A stretch of DNA of 64,000 bases. Origin: Notospermus geniculatus. Lineage: Eukaryota; Nemertea; Pilidiophora; Heteronemertea; Lineidae. The position numbers and the translations under genes are program-made. Where the stretch lies: contig NMRB01000728.1 in assembly GCA_002633025.1 (NCBI GenBank), forward strand, positions 47,842 to 111,841, given 5' to 3'. The notes below the pieces were generated by a model. That model did not search any database, was not told where the DNA came from, and was given only the letters and a program-made list of their open reading frames with translations. This document shows positions 50,714 through 62,298 of the stretch, piece after piece. Within the stretch, counting starts at the first letter, position 1; each line of letters begins with the position of its first letter.

Positions 50714-52657
50714 TCATTTTTCCCCTAGAGGATGAAGGCGCTCCGGTGCGTTCGGCAGGTACAGTAGGTTGCGTTTTCTTGGTAGTATCCTCGGTATGTC
50801 GATGAGGAGGTGGAGCGGCTTGGGGAACCACGATTGCGTTGGCCAGTTTGGGACGATCATCAGTACAGTCGCCTGGTCTGTCGTTATTTTCTGTAGGACC
50901 GCAGGAATCAGGCTGAAAGGGGGGAATATATATGGTGTCATATTTTTCCAGTTCAGAGAGAAAGCGTCAATAGCTTGAGCGTCTGGGTCAGGCTTCCACG
51001 ACACATATTTATCAAGTTGTTTATTCGCCCTTGTGGCAAACAGATCTATTTCCACTTTCAGCAGTGGAAAAACCGCCAAGACAGACTGAAAAACAGTTCT
51101 ATCAATCATCCACTCAGTTTCATGCCTAAATGTCCTACTTGCTTTGTCTGCTGCCACATTCTCCACCCCTGGGATATGTGCAATGGATAGCCACAGACCC
51201 CGTTCCGATGCCCATAACCAGATGGACCGGGCTGCTTCATTACATTCCAGGGAGTGGCTTCCGCCCATCTCCCGAATGTAGGCCACAGTGGTCATGTTGT
51301 CTGACATTATTCGGATGTGCTTGTTTCTTTGTTCTCGGCACAGAGCTTTCAGGCCAAACTCGACTGCCTTTAACTCTTTTACATTTATGTGGCACTCTTT
51401 TTCTTTCCCTAACCATTCGCCACCTCCAGAAGTTTTGGCGTGTATATCAGCATACCCGTAGCCCTGGTCCGAAGCATCAGTGTGAATTATTTGTTCCACT
51501 TTGTTCTCAATCAAATTTCGTTTCTGAAGGTGGAGGTTTTCCATCCACCACCGTAGGTCGCCCCGAGCCTTTTCTGACAGTTGCATGGTTTTATCAAAGT
51601 TTCCTGCACTAGCCCTTAGTGCTGATATCTTCTCATTCTCTACTTGTCTATAGTAGAGAGGTCACATAGGGACGGCTGGGAAACTTGATACCAGAAGGCC
51701 AGCCACCTGTGCTGTTGCCCTGATTGACGGGCGTGGCTTAGAAAGTAGCTGCTTACAGCACACAACCATGTTTTCAATTTTTCGTTGGGGTAATGCAATG
51801 GACATATCTACTGAATTGTGGATGAATCCCAGGCATTCAAGTTCCTGGCAAGGGTTAAGGATAGTTTTTTGCTCGTCAGAATGGACAACAAACCCCAGCT
51901 TCTCTAAGAGTTCGTATGTGTCCCTTACGTTGGTCATGCACCGAGCCACGTGGCCATCGCCCTGTAGGTAGGCATCATCTATATATAAAACCGATTGGTG
52001 GCCCTTTTTTCTTAGGTGAGCCAGAGCTGGCTTCAGGAGCTTTGTGAATAACCTGGGGCAGGGTGATAACCCGTTCGGAAAACAAGTAAACTTGTACAGT
52101 CGCCCTTTCCATTGGAATTTCAAGTATATCTGAGAACTGGTATGAATTGGGCAGGCATAATACGCATTTCTGATGTCAAGCTTGGCCATCCAACAGTTGG
52201 GAGTCATCATTTTTGATATAGACCCAACTGTATCCATTTTAAAATGGTGGTATTCTAAATATTTATTCAGTCTCGACAGGTTCAATATCATGCGATGTGA
52301 GCCATCCTGTTTTGGTCTAACAAAGATTGGAGAAATGAATTCTCCTGGCTCGTGTTTGCACTCGACGATAGCCTCACTTTTCAGAAGTTTAGTGATTTCC
52401 ACGTCGATTGCCTCGTTTTCTGAGTTCGAGAACGTTCGTTGTTTTGGAGGGGCATGCTGGACTGGGGGTTGGTGACTAAACTTCAGTCTATAGCCTGTTA
52501 CAATTTCAAGCACCTCTGGGTCGAATGTTAATTGTTTCCACTCATCCAGACAATGCCTTATGGCGCCCGCTTTAGATTGCTCTGCCTTGTGCCGGGATGC
52601 TTCTCTGGCTTGTTCTGCCCAAACGTTATAATCTATATTATCATGCGAAGGTGGCAT
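50714..52657 (-). pseudogene. DIRS reverse transcriptase-RNase H, one in-frame TGA
   Basis: One frame of 647 codons is broken by TGA at 51662-51664. The first 331 codons hold the RT: VRPKQDGSHRMILNLSRLNK, WMAKLDIRNAYYACPIHTSS (first catalytic Asp), FTCFPNGLSPCPRLFTKLLK and the catalytic SVLYIDDAYLQGD. The last is a sequence characteristic of DIRS RTs. After the TGA the frame continues PLYYRQVE and enters RNase H: IIHTDASDQGYGYAD, KELKAVEFGLKAL, IRIMSDNMTTVAYIREMGGS and IPGVENVAADKASR supply the D-E-D-(H/D) set. The TGA stands where the family usually has a small residue before LYYR, so a GGA-to-TGA change is likely. Apart from this lesion the protein looks competent. Confidence 0.9.
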
Positions 52658-52734
52658 GGAGCTACAAGTTGTGGGGGCATGCTTAGAACGTTCAGACCCA
52701 CTGGGTTCTGATAAAGTGGCGCTGACCTGGGCAT

Positions 52735-53857
52735 CTAATTGTTTTTCTTCTTGTTGTCCTGGTAGCTCTTGTGACTGCCACCCCTGCGTTGGTAGTTGTT
52801 TCCCCTGCTGAACTTGAAGCGTTTGTATCCGCTCCCGTTTTTTGACCGCTGGTCATTCCTGTAGCCGCTGTTGAACTGGTGTCTACCAAGGGTGTCTTTG
52901 CCAACTTTGTTAGCTGCTTTTATCCCCTTCAGGGTTTTCGCCAAATCATCGCCGAAGAGGTATTCGGTCACAGCCACATCTGCAGCGCAGAGGGATGCGT
53001 ATTCCCTCTTAAGCGCGGGCTTCATGGCCTCCCGTCTTTTAAGGGACAGTTCCACAAATGTGTGCCCCATGGAGGCCAGGGCGTGCGCGGACTTCTCCAA
53101 GACGTCCGCAACGTCCAGGTCTGTATTATTTGATCTGGACTTTTACCACAGCGTCGGTAATTTGGGCCAGGGCAGTTGCCGCTCTTGCGATGGTATTTTG
53201 CATGTGCGCAACTTTAATATCTTGTTTCCTTTGGAAGCTATTTAATTGCCTCCAAACCTCTGTATTAACTTTAGGGGTTCTCATTTTCCCACAGTTCTTG
53301 GGTCGCCCGTACTTCTTCTGTTTCTCCTTGAGGGTGTTCATGCTCAATTTTTTCCCGAAACGCTTGTTGATAATTGAGGCTACTTTTTCGCTCACCCCTG
53401 GACCGACTTCGGCATCCTCATCCAATGCCGCGTCCAGATCATCCAGGATGTCATCCCCACTCTGTGGCTTTGCAGAGGATGAAGCTGATGATTTTTGGGG
53501 CCCTGCCTGCGTTAGCAGGTCTTTGAAGTCAGAGTCCCCATCATCTTCGCTGTCAGACATGGTGTGATCACGTTGATCTCTGTCTGTGTCCGAGTCCAGC
53601 AATGATGACCCGTGGTCATCTGATGCTGGGGATGAGTCCCGGCGGCGTTTCCGCTTTAAGCCGGGGTTTTCGGCGGGAACCTTGGCGTTCGCCTCCGCGA
53701 GGCTCTGCCATGCGTTTCCCATTTTGGTCATCGCTGCCGACATGTCGGCAAGAGATTTGTTCATTGTAGCAAAATCCCGGTCTTCCCGTGATGCCTGAGT
53801 ATCCTGAATGCGGTCTTCATCTGCAGAACCATCCATCATATCCATCGTACTAGACAC
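52735..53857 (-). pseudogene. DIRS gag-like protein, one frameshift
   Basis: The first frame (53857-53126) has an acidic/serine-rich N-terminal half and then VASIINKRFGKKLSMNTLKE, KQKKYGRPKNCGKMRTPKVN and EVWRQLNSFQRKQDIKVAHM. This block recurs in DIRS ORF1 proteins (KEK..KY.RP.NC....PKVN). At about 53146 the frame is lost by one base. The neighbouring frame carries on without interruption (NNTDLDVADVLEKSAHALAS, then LKREYASLCAADVAVTEYLF) and ends at 52735 in a basic, Gly/Arg/Asn-rich tail (FKFSRGNNYQRRGGSHKS) that probably binds RNA. It should form the particle that packages element RNA. Confidence 0.85.
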
Positions 53858-53890
53858 ACACAGAGCGACACGTAAATCCGTCCTTAGTGG

Positions 53891-53979
53891 AGCACAGCCA
53901 ACGGCACACTGAGGAACTAGTCAGCGTGTGCTATCTCATGGGATTCTGGAATAACCCAGATTGATGTGATTCGATAGAA
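53891..53979. repeat. DIRS 5' terminal segment, copy flanking BEL on the left
   Basis: AGCACAGCCAACGGCACACT ... GATGTGATTCGATAGAA. It is 89 bp and differs at two positions from 57516-57604. It is both the DIRS 5' terminus and one of a direct pair around the BEL fragment. Confidence 0.9.
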
Positions 53980-56900
53980 CTGTAATCACGCATCATGTCG
54001 AAGCAAGAAAGAGCGGTAATTAAAGGTAGATTCATGCGGATTTGCAACCGTGTGCAAGTGCTGTGCGAGTCACGTGCGTCACGTACATTGATACAGACAG
54101 CCCTCGGGGACATTGATAAGGCGTATGATGACCTCATTAATGCCCACAATGACTACTGCTTGAAAAATAATGTAGATACAGCCGGTTATATGGATGAAGT
54201 GGATGCTCGCCACGCCGAAATTTGGAGCATTGTGAATGAATATTTGAAGAGCAGGGCTGATGAACCCCCGTCTAGGCCTACCTCGTCATCTGATGCAGCC
54301 AGCACTGTGTGCAGTAGTATTAGATCATCAACTCGGTCAACGGTCCTGTCGATTAAAGCTAAAGTCCTGGACTTGGAGATAAAGAAACTCGAACTAAAGA
54401 AGCTACAGCTGCAGGCATGGCAGGCTGATCAAGATGATGCTGGCCCACTCAAGAATATTGATGTAGTTAATCATGATCATGATCATGCTGATCCTGTTGT
54501 CGATTTGGAGCCTGAAAGTGCAGAAAACAAAGTGGATTCGTGGTTGCACAGCTGTCATCAAAGTGCGGAAAGTGAACAAGATCAAGCCCAAGCGGCTGCT
54601 GTGGATGACTCTGTACAGGACATTGCTTGTGAAAGTAGCACAGTACAGGAAATTGTTCGTGAAGCGAAAAGTCGTCCAACCGAAAAGGCTGTTCGTGAAA
54701 GTGATCCATGTCAGAAAATTAGTGCGCCTGTCACAGAAACGCGCAAGAGTGCCGGCAGTGTTGCATTCAAGAAATCGATTCCGAGAATTGACCTGCCGAA
54801 GTTTAGTGGAAAGCATCTCGAATGGCCACGCTGGTATGAGCTCTTCAAAGCTATAATAGACTCTCAACCTTTTACTGACACAGAGAAGATGGTACATTTG
54901 CAGTCATCCGTGACTGGACTTGCGGAAAGTCACATATCTGGATTTTTCTATGATGGTCAACTCTCCCCTGAAGCAATGCAGGCTCTCAAGGATCGGTTCG
55001 GCCGGTAACAAGACATTGTACGTGCAGTGCTCGGAGCTGTGTTCAAGGTACCAGCATTGGATAAGTTAGAATTGCAGGGTCTTGAAAATCTGCAGTCAAG
55101 TTTACATTGTGCAGTTACCACCCTTAGCAGCTTTGGCTATCATGGTGACATCAGCAGTTCGGAAAACCTTCGTCGAGACTGTCAGAAGTTTAAAGGTAAG
55201 ACACCAGATCAGAGAGCTTCCACCATCGCTGAGCTGAACCTGTGCTTTTCATGTCTTGGACGTAACCATAGGAGTCGTGATTGTCGCAACACCAAGGCAT
55301 GTGGGACAGATGGGTGCAAAGGAAAGCACCACCCTCTGATTCACGGAAGTGGAAGAGTATTTCCAAGAAATCCAACGCCTAACGCTAGCAGTAGCAACCC
55401 ACAGACACAGACTAATACTCTCAATCCAGAAGCACCTGCATATGAAGCCCGCTCCATGAACTTTGTGCCTACTCAACAAGCAGAATACGAGGTTGCGCTG
55501 CAAGTCGTACCTGTACTTCTCAAAGGTGACAACGTTGACATCCGAACATTTGCACTCTTAGATCCTGGATCTCAGACATCATTGTGCAGTGAATCGATTG
55601 CTAGCCAGCTTAACATCGAGGGCACCAAGGAGCCGTTACGCATTGGAACCGTTGAGGGCCAAAGCCAACCGAAAGACTTATCGAAATTCGAGATTAACGT
55701 TTTACCCCTTGGTGATGGATGCAGTACAAAGGCGATCGACATAAGCGAAGTCTGGGCGGTGCCTAACCTTGACATCAACGTACCAAAGCTGAACGTGAAT
55801 CTCGCCTCAACGCTACCGTACCTCAAGGACATACAGCTGCAATACCCCCAGGCTGGCGGAGTGCAACTGCTCATCGGAGCTAACGTCACTGAAGCGATAG
55901 TCCAACAAGAAGTTCGAACAGGGGGCCCCTCTGAACCAGTCGTCATTCGTACCGCCTTTGGATGGGCTCTTGCTGGTCCCATGGCTCGTCAGGGACCTAG
56001 CATCAGTAGAAGCGTTCACCATGTATCGAAGGCTACTACCGAAGAATCCAGACTTGAGACAGCAGTTCGTGAATGGTGGTCGACTGAATCATTCAGCACG
56101 AAATGCACAGATGACGCATTGACTCCTGAGGATCGCAGAGCGGTAGACATCATGAACAAGACAACGAGGAAGCTGGACGATCGATACGAAATCGGTATGC
56201 TGTGGAAAGCAGATGATGTCACCTTGCCAGACAATTACGATATGGCGCTGAAACGTCTCGAGAATACGGAGAAGGGTCTCTTCAGGAATCAACTCAAAGC
56301 GGAAGTGTATAGCAAAACTTTCGAAGATTACGTAACGAAGGGATATGCCAGGAAGCTCACTGTGCAGGAATTGGAGCAGTCACGATCACCCAAGCGTTGG
56401 TATTTGCCTCATCACGCAGTTCATAACCCGAACAAACCGAACAAGTTTCGTGTCGTATTCGACGCCGCCGCCGCACACCGTGGAGTGTCGCTCAACAGCC
56501 AACTTCTGACTGGTCCAGACTATCTTCAGAACTTGCATGGAGTGCTGTTAAGATTTAGAGAAGAAGAGGTTGCTATGGCCGCAGATATCGAATCGATGTA
56601 TCATCAAGTCCGTGTCATTGAAGCAGACCAGCCAGCCCTCAGCTTCCTTTGGAGAGACTTAGATGTGAGCAGACCACCAGATGTGTATCAAATGCAAGTC
56701 ACTGTCTTTGGAGCAAAGTGTTCTCCCACCATGGCAAATCATGTACTTCGTCGCACAGCTCTTGACTCGGATTGTTCTGCCGAGGTCAAGGAGTCTGTCT
56801 TTAAGAACTTCTACATGGATGACTTCCTAAAGTCACTCGTACCCGTCGTAAGAGCAGCAAAGATGCAACAGGACATTACGATGTTACTTAAAGAAGGTGG

Positions 56901-57515
56901 ACTTCACATCAGAGACTGGACAAGTAATTATGAAGCTGTACTGAGTTCAGTTGAGGACAAGGACAAATCCTCTGCTGACACAACGAAAGTATTAGGTATA
57001 ACCTGGAATGTCAAGAAAGACACTGTTGGCCTGAATGATCGTGACGTCGCTGTCGAGAACACGAAGCGAGGGATTTTAAGCCGCATATCGACCATCTTCG
57101 ACCCCCTTGGTATAGCTCAACCGGCTCTGTTGCAAGGAAAGTTGCTGATCCAAAGTCTCTGGCGCAAGAAGCTTGATTGGGATCAACCATTGTCTCAGGA
57201 GGACATCGGCATTTGCGTAGATTGGTTATCGACGATCCACTACTTGAAGTCTATAGAGATACCTCGTTGTATACAAGCGTCTGCAGAACCCACCTGTGAC
57301 CAGCAGCTTCACGTCTTCGCAGATGCTTCCGGAAAGGCAATGTCAGCTGTTGCCTATCTACGTGTTCAAGAAGAGGACAATGTGACAGTGTCATTCGTTA
57401 TGAGCAAGAGCCGCCTCACGCCCCTCAAGAGTCTTACGATTCCTCGACTAGAACTGCAGGCTGCGGTGATGGCAGTCAGACTGGAGAATGCTATTCGGAG
57501 AGAACTGACGATCCC
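53980..57515 (+). mobile_element. BEL/Pao retrotransposon fragment between DIRS termini
   Basis: 3.5 kb of BEL/Pao gag-pol in the orientation opposite to DIRS. It has no LTRs of its own. The left boundary lies 15 bp before the gag ATG and the right boundary lies inside RNase H. Both sides pass directly into the same 89-bp DIRS terminal sequence. Confidence 0.85.
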
Positions 57516-57537
57516 AGCACAGCCAACGGCACACTGA
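53995..57537 (+). pseudogene. BEL/Pao gag-protease-RT-partial RNase H, one in-frame TAA
   Basis: One frame runs from ATG 53995 to a TGA supplied by the DIRS repeat (57535-57537), with a single TAA at 55006-55008. Gag: charged, coiled-coil-like N-terminus, then IDLPKFSGKHLEWPRWYELF and SHISGFFYDGQLSPEAMQAL (the DUF1759-type block). The TAA falls just after this, inside gag. A CCHC knuckle follows (CFSCLGRNHRSRDC). Aspartic protease: TFALLDPGSQTSLCSESIAS (DPGS in place of the usual D-S/T-G). RT: FRVVFDAAAAHRGVSLNSQL, AADIESMYHQVRV, VTVFGAKCSPTMANHVLRRT and the catalytic NFYMDDFLKSL. RNase H begins at LHVFADASGKAMSAVAYLRV with the first Asp and the IPRLELQAAVMAVRLEN Glu, then is cut. The rest of RNase H, the integrase and both LTRs are missing. 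Confidence 0.9.
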
Positions 57538-57604
57538 GGAGCTAGTCAGCGTGTGCTATCTCATGGGATTCTGGAATGACCCAGATTGATGTGATTCGAT
57601 AGAA
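57516..57604. repeat. DIRS 5' terminal segment, copy flanking BEL on the right
   Basis: 89 bp, direct orientation relative to 53891-53979, two mismatches. It supplies the stop codon that ends the BEL frame and abuts family A DNA at 57605. Confidence 0.9.
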
Positions 57605-57705
57605 TTTGCCTATCATATGCAGAAAACCGCATTCAATTATCATCAACCAGTTCTGAGAAAAACAACATTTTCACTGTCCATTTACTAATTTCCAAGGCTG
57701 TACAA
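57605..57705. repeat. Dispersed repeat family A fragment, copy 3
   Basis: TTTGCCTATCATATGCAGAA plus AACCGCATTCAA is the reverse complement of about 39505-39534. ATCATCAACCAGTTCTGAGA and TTTACTAATTTCCAAGGCTG is the reverse complement of about 39010-39080. The ~420 bp between these in copy 2 is absent here. Confidence 0.8.
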
Positions 57706-57936
57706 CAGCGGGTGCCTGACGTCCGGGGTCCGTTTGATGCAAAAAATTGCCCGAGTGGCCCCCTGACGGCGGCATCGATTCCAACCGTTTGATATATTAA
57801 GACGCAGAGTGTGATACACCACATCTTGGATTTTGCCAACTTTTATTTTACAAGGAGGTATATGGTAAAAAGTGAGAAAAATCACATTTTTAGCCCTAAG
57901 TACCCCTTTGGTAATTTTTTTGGGGTCCTTGAAGGG

Positions 57937-58708
57937 TCATGGCATAATCGAAATGGACATCCTCAATAACCTAAGTATGGGTGATATCATGCCTGTACCT
58001 GTACCACAGGAAGAGATACTTCAAATTATCAACTTTGACCTTGACTTTGACCTCTGATCATCAAGGTCATTGCGTAATTGAAATACTAATAGGCAGCCTC
58101 AATAACCTAAGAATGGGTGATGTTATGTCTCTATCTCTATCACGGGCATAGATATTTCAAACTCTCAAGTTTGACCTTGACCTTGACCTTTGATCGTCAA
58201 GGTCATTGCATAATCGAAATGGGCATCCTCAGTAACCTAAAAGTATGGCCGAATCGGTTAATGTCGTCCTGGGTATAACAGAAATATACCCATCTTCAAT
58301 GTCGTCGCACAAAACTATACCCAGGGTATAGTTCGATCTACAAAAGTATACCCAGGATTGGAAACAGCACCTGAAGACGAGATTGTTCTCGCAAATTGCA
58401 CGTGACCGCAAGCATGACAAGTCGAAAAACATGTTTTTTGTCACGAACATGCCGCCCAGGTATACGACAGAAGTACCAATCGCGCACGGTCCTGTTGATC
58501 ACGCGAGATCCGTTCCTAACTCGTACCTACTACGGTACTGGGTATACTTTTGTAGATCGAACTATACCTAGGGTATAGTTTTGTGGGACGACATTGAGCC
58601 TGGGTATACTTCTGTTATATCCATGACGACATTAACCGATTCGGCCTAAGTATGGGTGATATCATGCCTTATAACACAGGCAGATATATTTCAAACTATC
58701 AAGTTTGA
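57937..58708. repeat. ~132-bp tandem repeat, three units, interrupted
   Basis: Units start at 57937, 58069 and 58201, each beginning GGTCATNGCNTAATYGAAAT and containing TGACCTTGACCTTTGATC. The third is split by a foldback (58247-58646) and resumes GTATGGGTGATATCATGCC. Confidence 0.85.
58247..58646. mobile_element. Foldback MITE with ~105-bp arms
   Basis: GGCCGAATCGGTTAATGTCG ... CGACATTAACCGATTCGGCC. The inner arms contain reiterated CTATACCCAGGGTATAG palindromes. AAGTAT is present on both sides (58241-58246 and 58648-58653), which gives a probable target duplication in the tandem repeat. Confidence 0.85.
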
Positions 58709-59011
58709 TATATCAAAATCTCATGATATCTCAATCACCCGGACGCGTGAGGCTGAGAATTTTAACATAGTCCAGTCCTTGGATAAGCAGGCATGAACTA
58801 AGACTTGTTTCATGTTGCTCAGTTGACAATATGGCAAGTTATCGCAAAATATCAAATTTGTGGTATCGATATCACCATAACCCCAACATCGCAGATCAAA
58901 AGTAATCAGTCCATTGGATTCCTAGGGTATGAAAACGTAAGAGTAGAACCTATTTCCATTGCACTAGGTGTTACAGGAGCTGAGTTATGGCATCAGATAA
59001 AAGCGTGACGG

Positions 59012-59271
59012 GCAAAATATCAAGCCCGATATGTTGATTACGTCATGATGGAGGCATCTGATGTTGAAAATGATTAGCTCATTGGATTGCCCAGGTTGAC
59101 AAACCTAGGGGTAGGATGTGTTGCCAGAGCTGTAGCTGCTGAAGGAGATAAGATATGGAGGCGTGACAGACGGACGGACACACGCACGCAGGCACGCACG
59201 CACGCGCGCACACACGACACCACGACCAAAAACAATATGGTTCCCGATCTTCATGATCGGGAACCATAACA
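59012..59271 (+). mobile_element. 3' tail of hairpin-ended repeat element, copy 2
   Basis: This shares an ordered sequence with 23785-24054, including a simple (CACG)n tract and the closing hairpin ATGGTTCCCGATC...GATCGGGAACCAT (59237-59268). Confidence 0.75.
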
Positions 59272-59544
59272 AGTGGCCTTAGCAGCACGACACGTATCCG
59301 CCTTGTGATCAGTGAGTCCACAACGGTCACAAGAAATTTCGTTGTCCGGAGTCGTCGGGATTTGTCTTCGTTTTGACTATAGTAGGGGAGCCAAAGGCCA
59401 GAATTGTGCAAAATAAGGGTTGGAGGTTGCACAAAAAGATATACAATATTGCTCTTAACATTTTTCGGTAGGTATATCTATTCTATATAAGAATTGGGAG
59501 GACTGCTCGGTCATCTCTCTTGCGAACTCCTGTTATGGCGTTTT

Positions 59545-60010
59545 GAAGTTTTGGTACTGACTTCACCATTGGACTGGTGGACTCGGCTTTGTACAGGGGC
59601 AGGGGGACCAATGTACAGCTAACTTCTGAACGGTTGGATTTAGACCCTATAAATGTATTACTAACAGATAGAAATATGGGGACAGTGAATCAAATAAGCA
59701 TGGTCTTAACTGTTTTCAGTTGTTACATTAGAAATATGGGGACAGTGAAACAAATAAGCATGGTCTTTGTTTTCAGTTGTTACATAATAAGAAATTGCAA
59801 AATGGGCCAAATACCCCAAAAGTGATTTCCACTTGCCAAACACAATTAAGAACATCCTTGACTGATTCAGAGGCACCATGTTTCTATCTGTTGGTAATAC
59901 ATTTATAGGGTCCAAATCCAACCGTTCAGAAGTTAGCTGTACATTGGTCCCCCTGCCCCTGTACAAAGCCGAGTTCACCAGCCCAATGGTGAAGTCAGTA
60001 CCAAAACTTC
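59545..60010. mobile_element. Foldback MITE with ~135-bp arms and an internal duplication
   Basis: GAAGTTTTGGTACTGACTTC ... and its reverse complement ending at 60010. The central part has two ~60-bp direct copies of GAAATATGGGGACAGTGAA..CAAATAAGCATGGTCTT. Confidence 0.85.
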
Positions 60011-60013
60011 AAA

Positions 60014-60895
60014 ACTTCAGGGACCACTGCCAGGAGAGGGAAGACAAAAACAATCTGAGTGAAATAATTAATTACTGGGGAACCATGTAACCATGTAAGT
60101 ACGTCTTTTGGTCTAAATTGACTTATTGTAAATATTGCTTACACCGCATGCACCCTTTGTAACATTAAGGAAACGAATAAAGAATATATATATATATACT
60201 CGAATCGTTTTCGCGATGCAGCGCCACCTATGATCAGACAGCAACATTGTCGACGAGGGGACGGTCACCATTACAAAGATGGCTATTACCTGCGCATGCA
60301 CGAAATCATACGATCTCGATAAATAGAACTGACCCGTTCAGACCCCAGTGTCAAAGCGATTCGGGTATAGCGTTACAGTTGAATTGATTCCAAAACGCTG
60401 TGGGAAATGTTTTGGATATGGAGATTTGAACGCGTTTTGAGTGCAAATGGCTGAATCGCGTTGGCCGTGGTGAATCGGTTTCGACCAACTTCAAATCGTT
60501 TTAGGCGTCCAGTGTGAACATGAGCTTATGACCTGTATATGACCCTCCGCTGAAACAGCCCGGACCTGCAGATGGTAGGGTCAGTAAGGTGAATCTGTCT
60601 GACCATATCGTCGGAGACTGTAACAACATAAGATACCATTGTTCGAGACGCACCCACAGTGCATGCCCGATTACTGAAACCACTAGATCGCGTTCACGTT
60701 CATGGAAATTCAGGTCTTAACCAACTTATACGCAAATTTTTTACGCAAACGACAATGACGTCATTCCCGTTCACGTTTGTCGTTCGCGTACAAAATCTTA
60801 ACCTCTCTGGTATTTCAGCCTATCAAACGTAATATTCTTTCGCTAAAAAATGAAAATAAGCCATTTTCTGCACCCACCACGTCTGGCTTACATGA
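60014..60895. other. No supported gene
   Basis: A short (TA)n run occurs at 60185-60199. Frames are short and without motifs. Confidence 0.4.
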
Positions 60896-61920
60896 ACTTA
60901 CATCAATGAGGAAAATCCGATTGCAGCGCCACCCAACGTCTGACATAACAAATCGCATAACAATTTTTTCACGTTGCCATATTATTTTTTCATGGCCATT
61001 AATACATGTATTTTCCTCAATGCTATGTCCGTTCCTGAGTGGCTCAGAGCAATAGTCTACTAACTGACATTTTGGCCGAAATGGAGTTAGCATTCTCATA
61101 GTATGGTAAATTTATGAAATTTGCATGTGCCATAACCTTCTAACTGATATTAGTTACGATGACTGAATATAGAGGGCGACTCTGTTGTTGCACTGGACTT
61201 TGCCACCTCCTGTCAGGGCAATAGTCTACTATCTACCTATTCCAACCATGGCAGCCCCCACGGGAACTAGATGTTTGACCTCAGTAAAGAGGGTATTTTA
61301 TAAAAAGGACAGTGAAGTGTGTGTCTGCATTTGTGTGCATTTATTATAGAGAATCGACCTTTGGATAAACTGGTATACGGAATTTAAAGAAACGGGGTAT
61401 TAATCACGCAGGGTCTAGGATCCTCAAAGGATGAGCGGTGAATAACAACAACATATGTTGTACTAACAGTTATATTAAAATACGAGCAACTTCAACATAC
61501 CATTGTATCCATTCTATGGGTTTTATTTCAGTTAATTCCCCATTTTGTTATGACCATGGGTGCAACAGTCTACTAACTAACACTTTTTGCCACAATTTCG
61601 GGCACTGTACCTTTAAACGCAATGGGAATGGGATAAGGCTTTTCCAAAAAAATTCCCTCATGTTGTGACAACAGAAACTACCACAAATTTGTCTGTGTAC
61701 ATTTCAGTGATTTTACTTTGAATAAAAAACTTTAAACTCGATTTTCTCAAAATTATGAAAATGTCAGTTAGTAGACTATTGCTCTGAGCCACTCGTTTAT
61801 ATTAATGAAGAATTCATCGACTGCAGCGTCACCCAACGTCTGATTAACACATATGATATTTTTCATGTTGACATATGATTTTTTCATGACCATTAAAATT
61901 ATTTTCACAGTTCCAATGTT
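60896..61920. repeat. Direct repeat flanking a TIR element
   Basis: 60896-61030 and 61798-61920 share GCAGCGYCACCCAACGTCTG and TTTTTTCATGRCCATTAA in order and orientation. Between them lies the TIR element 61037-61794. Confidence 0.7.
61037..61794. mobile_element. TIR element with reiterated end motif
   Basis: GAGTGGCTCAGAGCAATAGT plus CTACTAACTGACATTTT at the left, reverse complement at the right. Copies of CAATAGTCTACTATCTA (61222) and CAACAGTCTACTAACTAACA (61562) occur inside. No ORF. Confidence 0.8.
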
Positions 61921-61924
61921 TGCT

Positions 61925-62298
61925 TCATGTACCAGAACGTCTACTTTTGCTTCACGCACACTAGGCTTACACTCACGTCTGCGTCTGCTTCATCGCACGA
62001 CAAACACATGTAGGCTTGTCATTTTTATTTCTCGTTGCTCCTGGACGCAATACAGTAAGTGCGGTTTCGCAAATCTGAAGAAGCACGACGTACGAAATAC
62101 GAAATCCAACTTCATTTTCAGGACCTAATGTATTTCTGAAGATGGTTGGTACCAGAAATGTCCCAGCTGCCAGAGCGTCTTTTAGGATGTCGTGTACCGC
62201 GAGAGTTATGGCGCATCTTGAATTTTTAAATTTCCATTTCCACTTCTAAGTGGAAACGAAAGATAAATTTCAAAGTCTGATATACACCGTAACTCTAT
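61925..62298. other. No supported gene
   Basis: Short frames only, no motif recognised. Confidence 0.35.

Larger units (their letters stand above)
49000..53979 (-). mobile_element. DIRS-type tyrosine-recombinase retrotransposon
   Basis: The element runs on the minus strand from about 53979 (5') to about 49000 (3'). It has inverted termini: TTCTATCGAATCACATCAAT plus CTGGGT.ATTCCAGAATCCCATGAGA at 49276-49325, and the reverse complement at 53935-53979. The order is gag, RT-RNase H, tyrosine recombinase, with no integrase or protease. That order together with inverted rather than direct terminal repeats defines DIRS elements. A perfect palindrome occupies the 3' end. Lesions are a gag frameshift and one pol nonsense codon. 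Confidence 0.9.

Noticed and set aside
52871-53798. Plus-strand ORFs of 124 and 169 codons across DIRS gag
   Set aside because: Antisense shadows of the gag frames.
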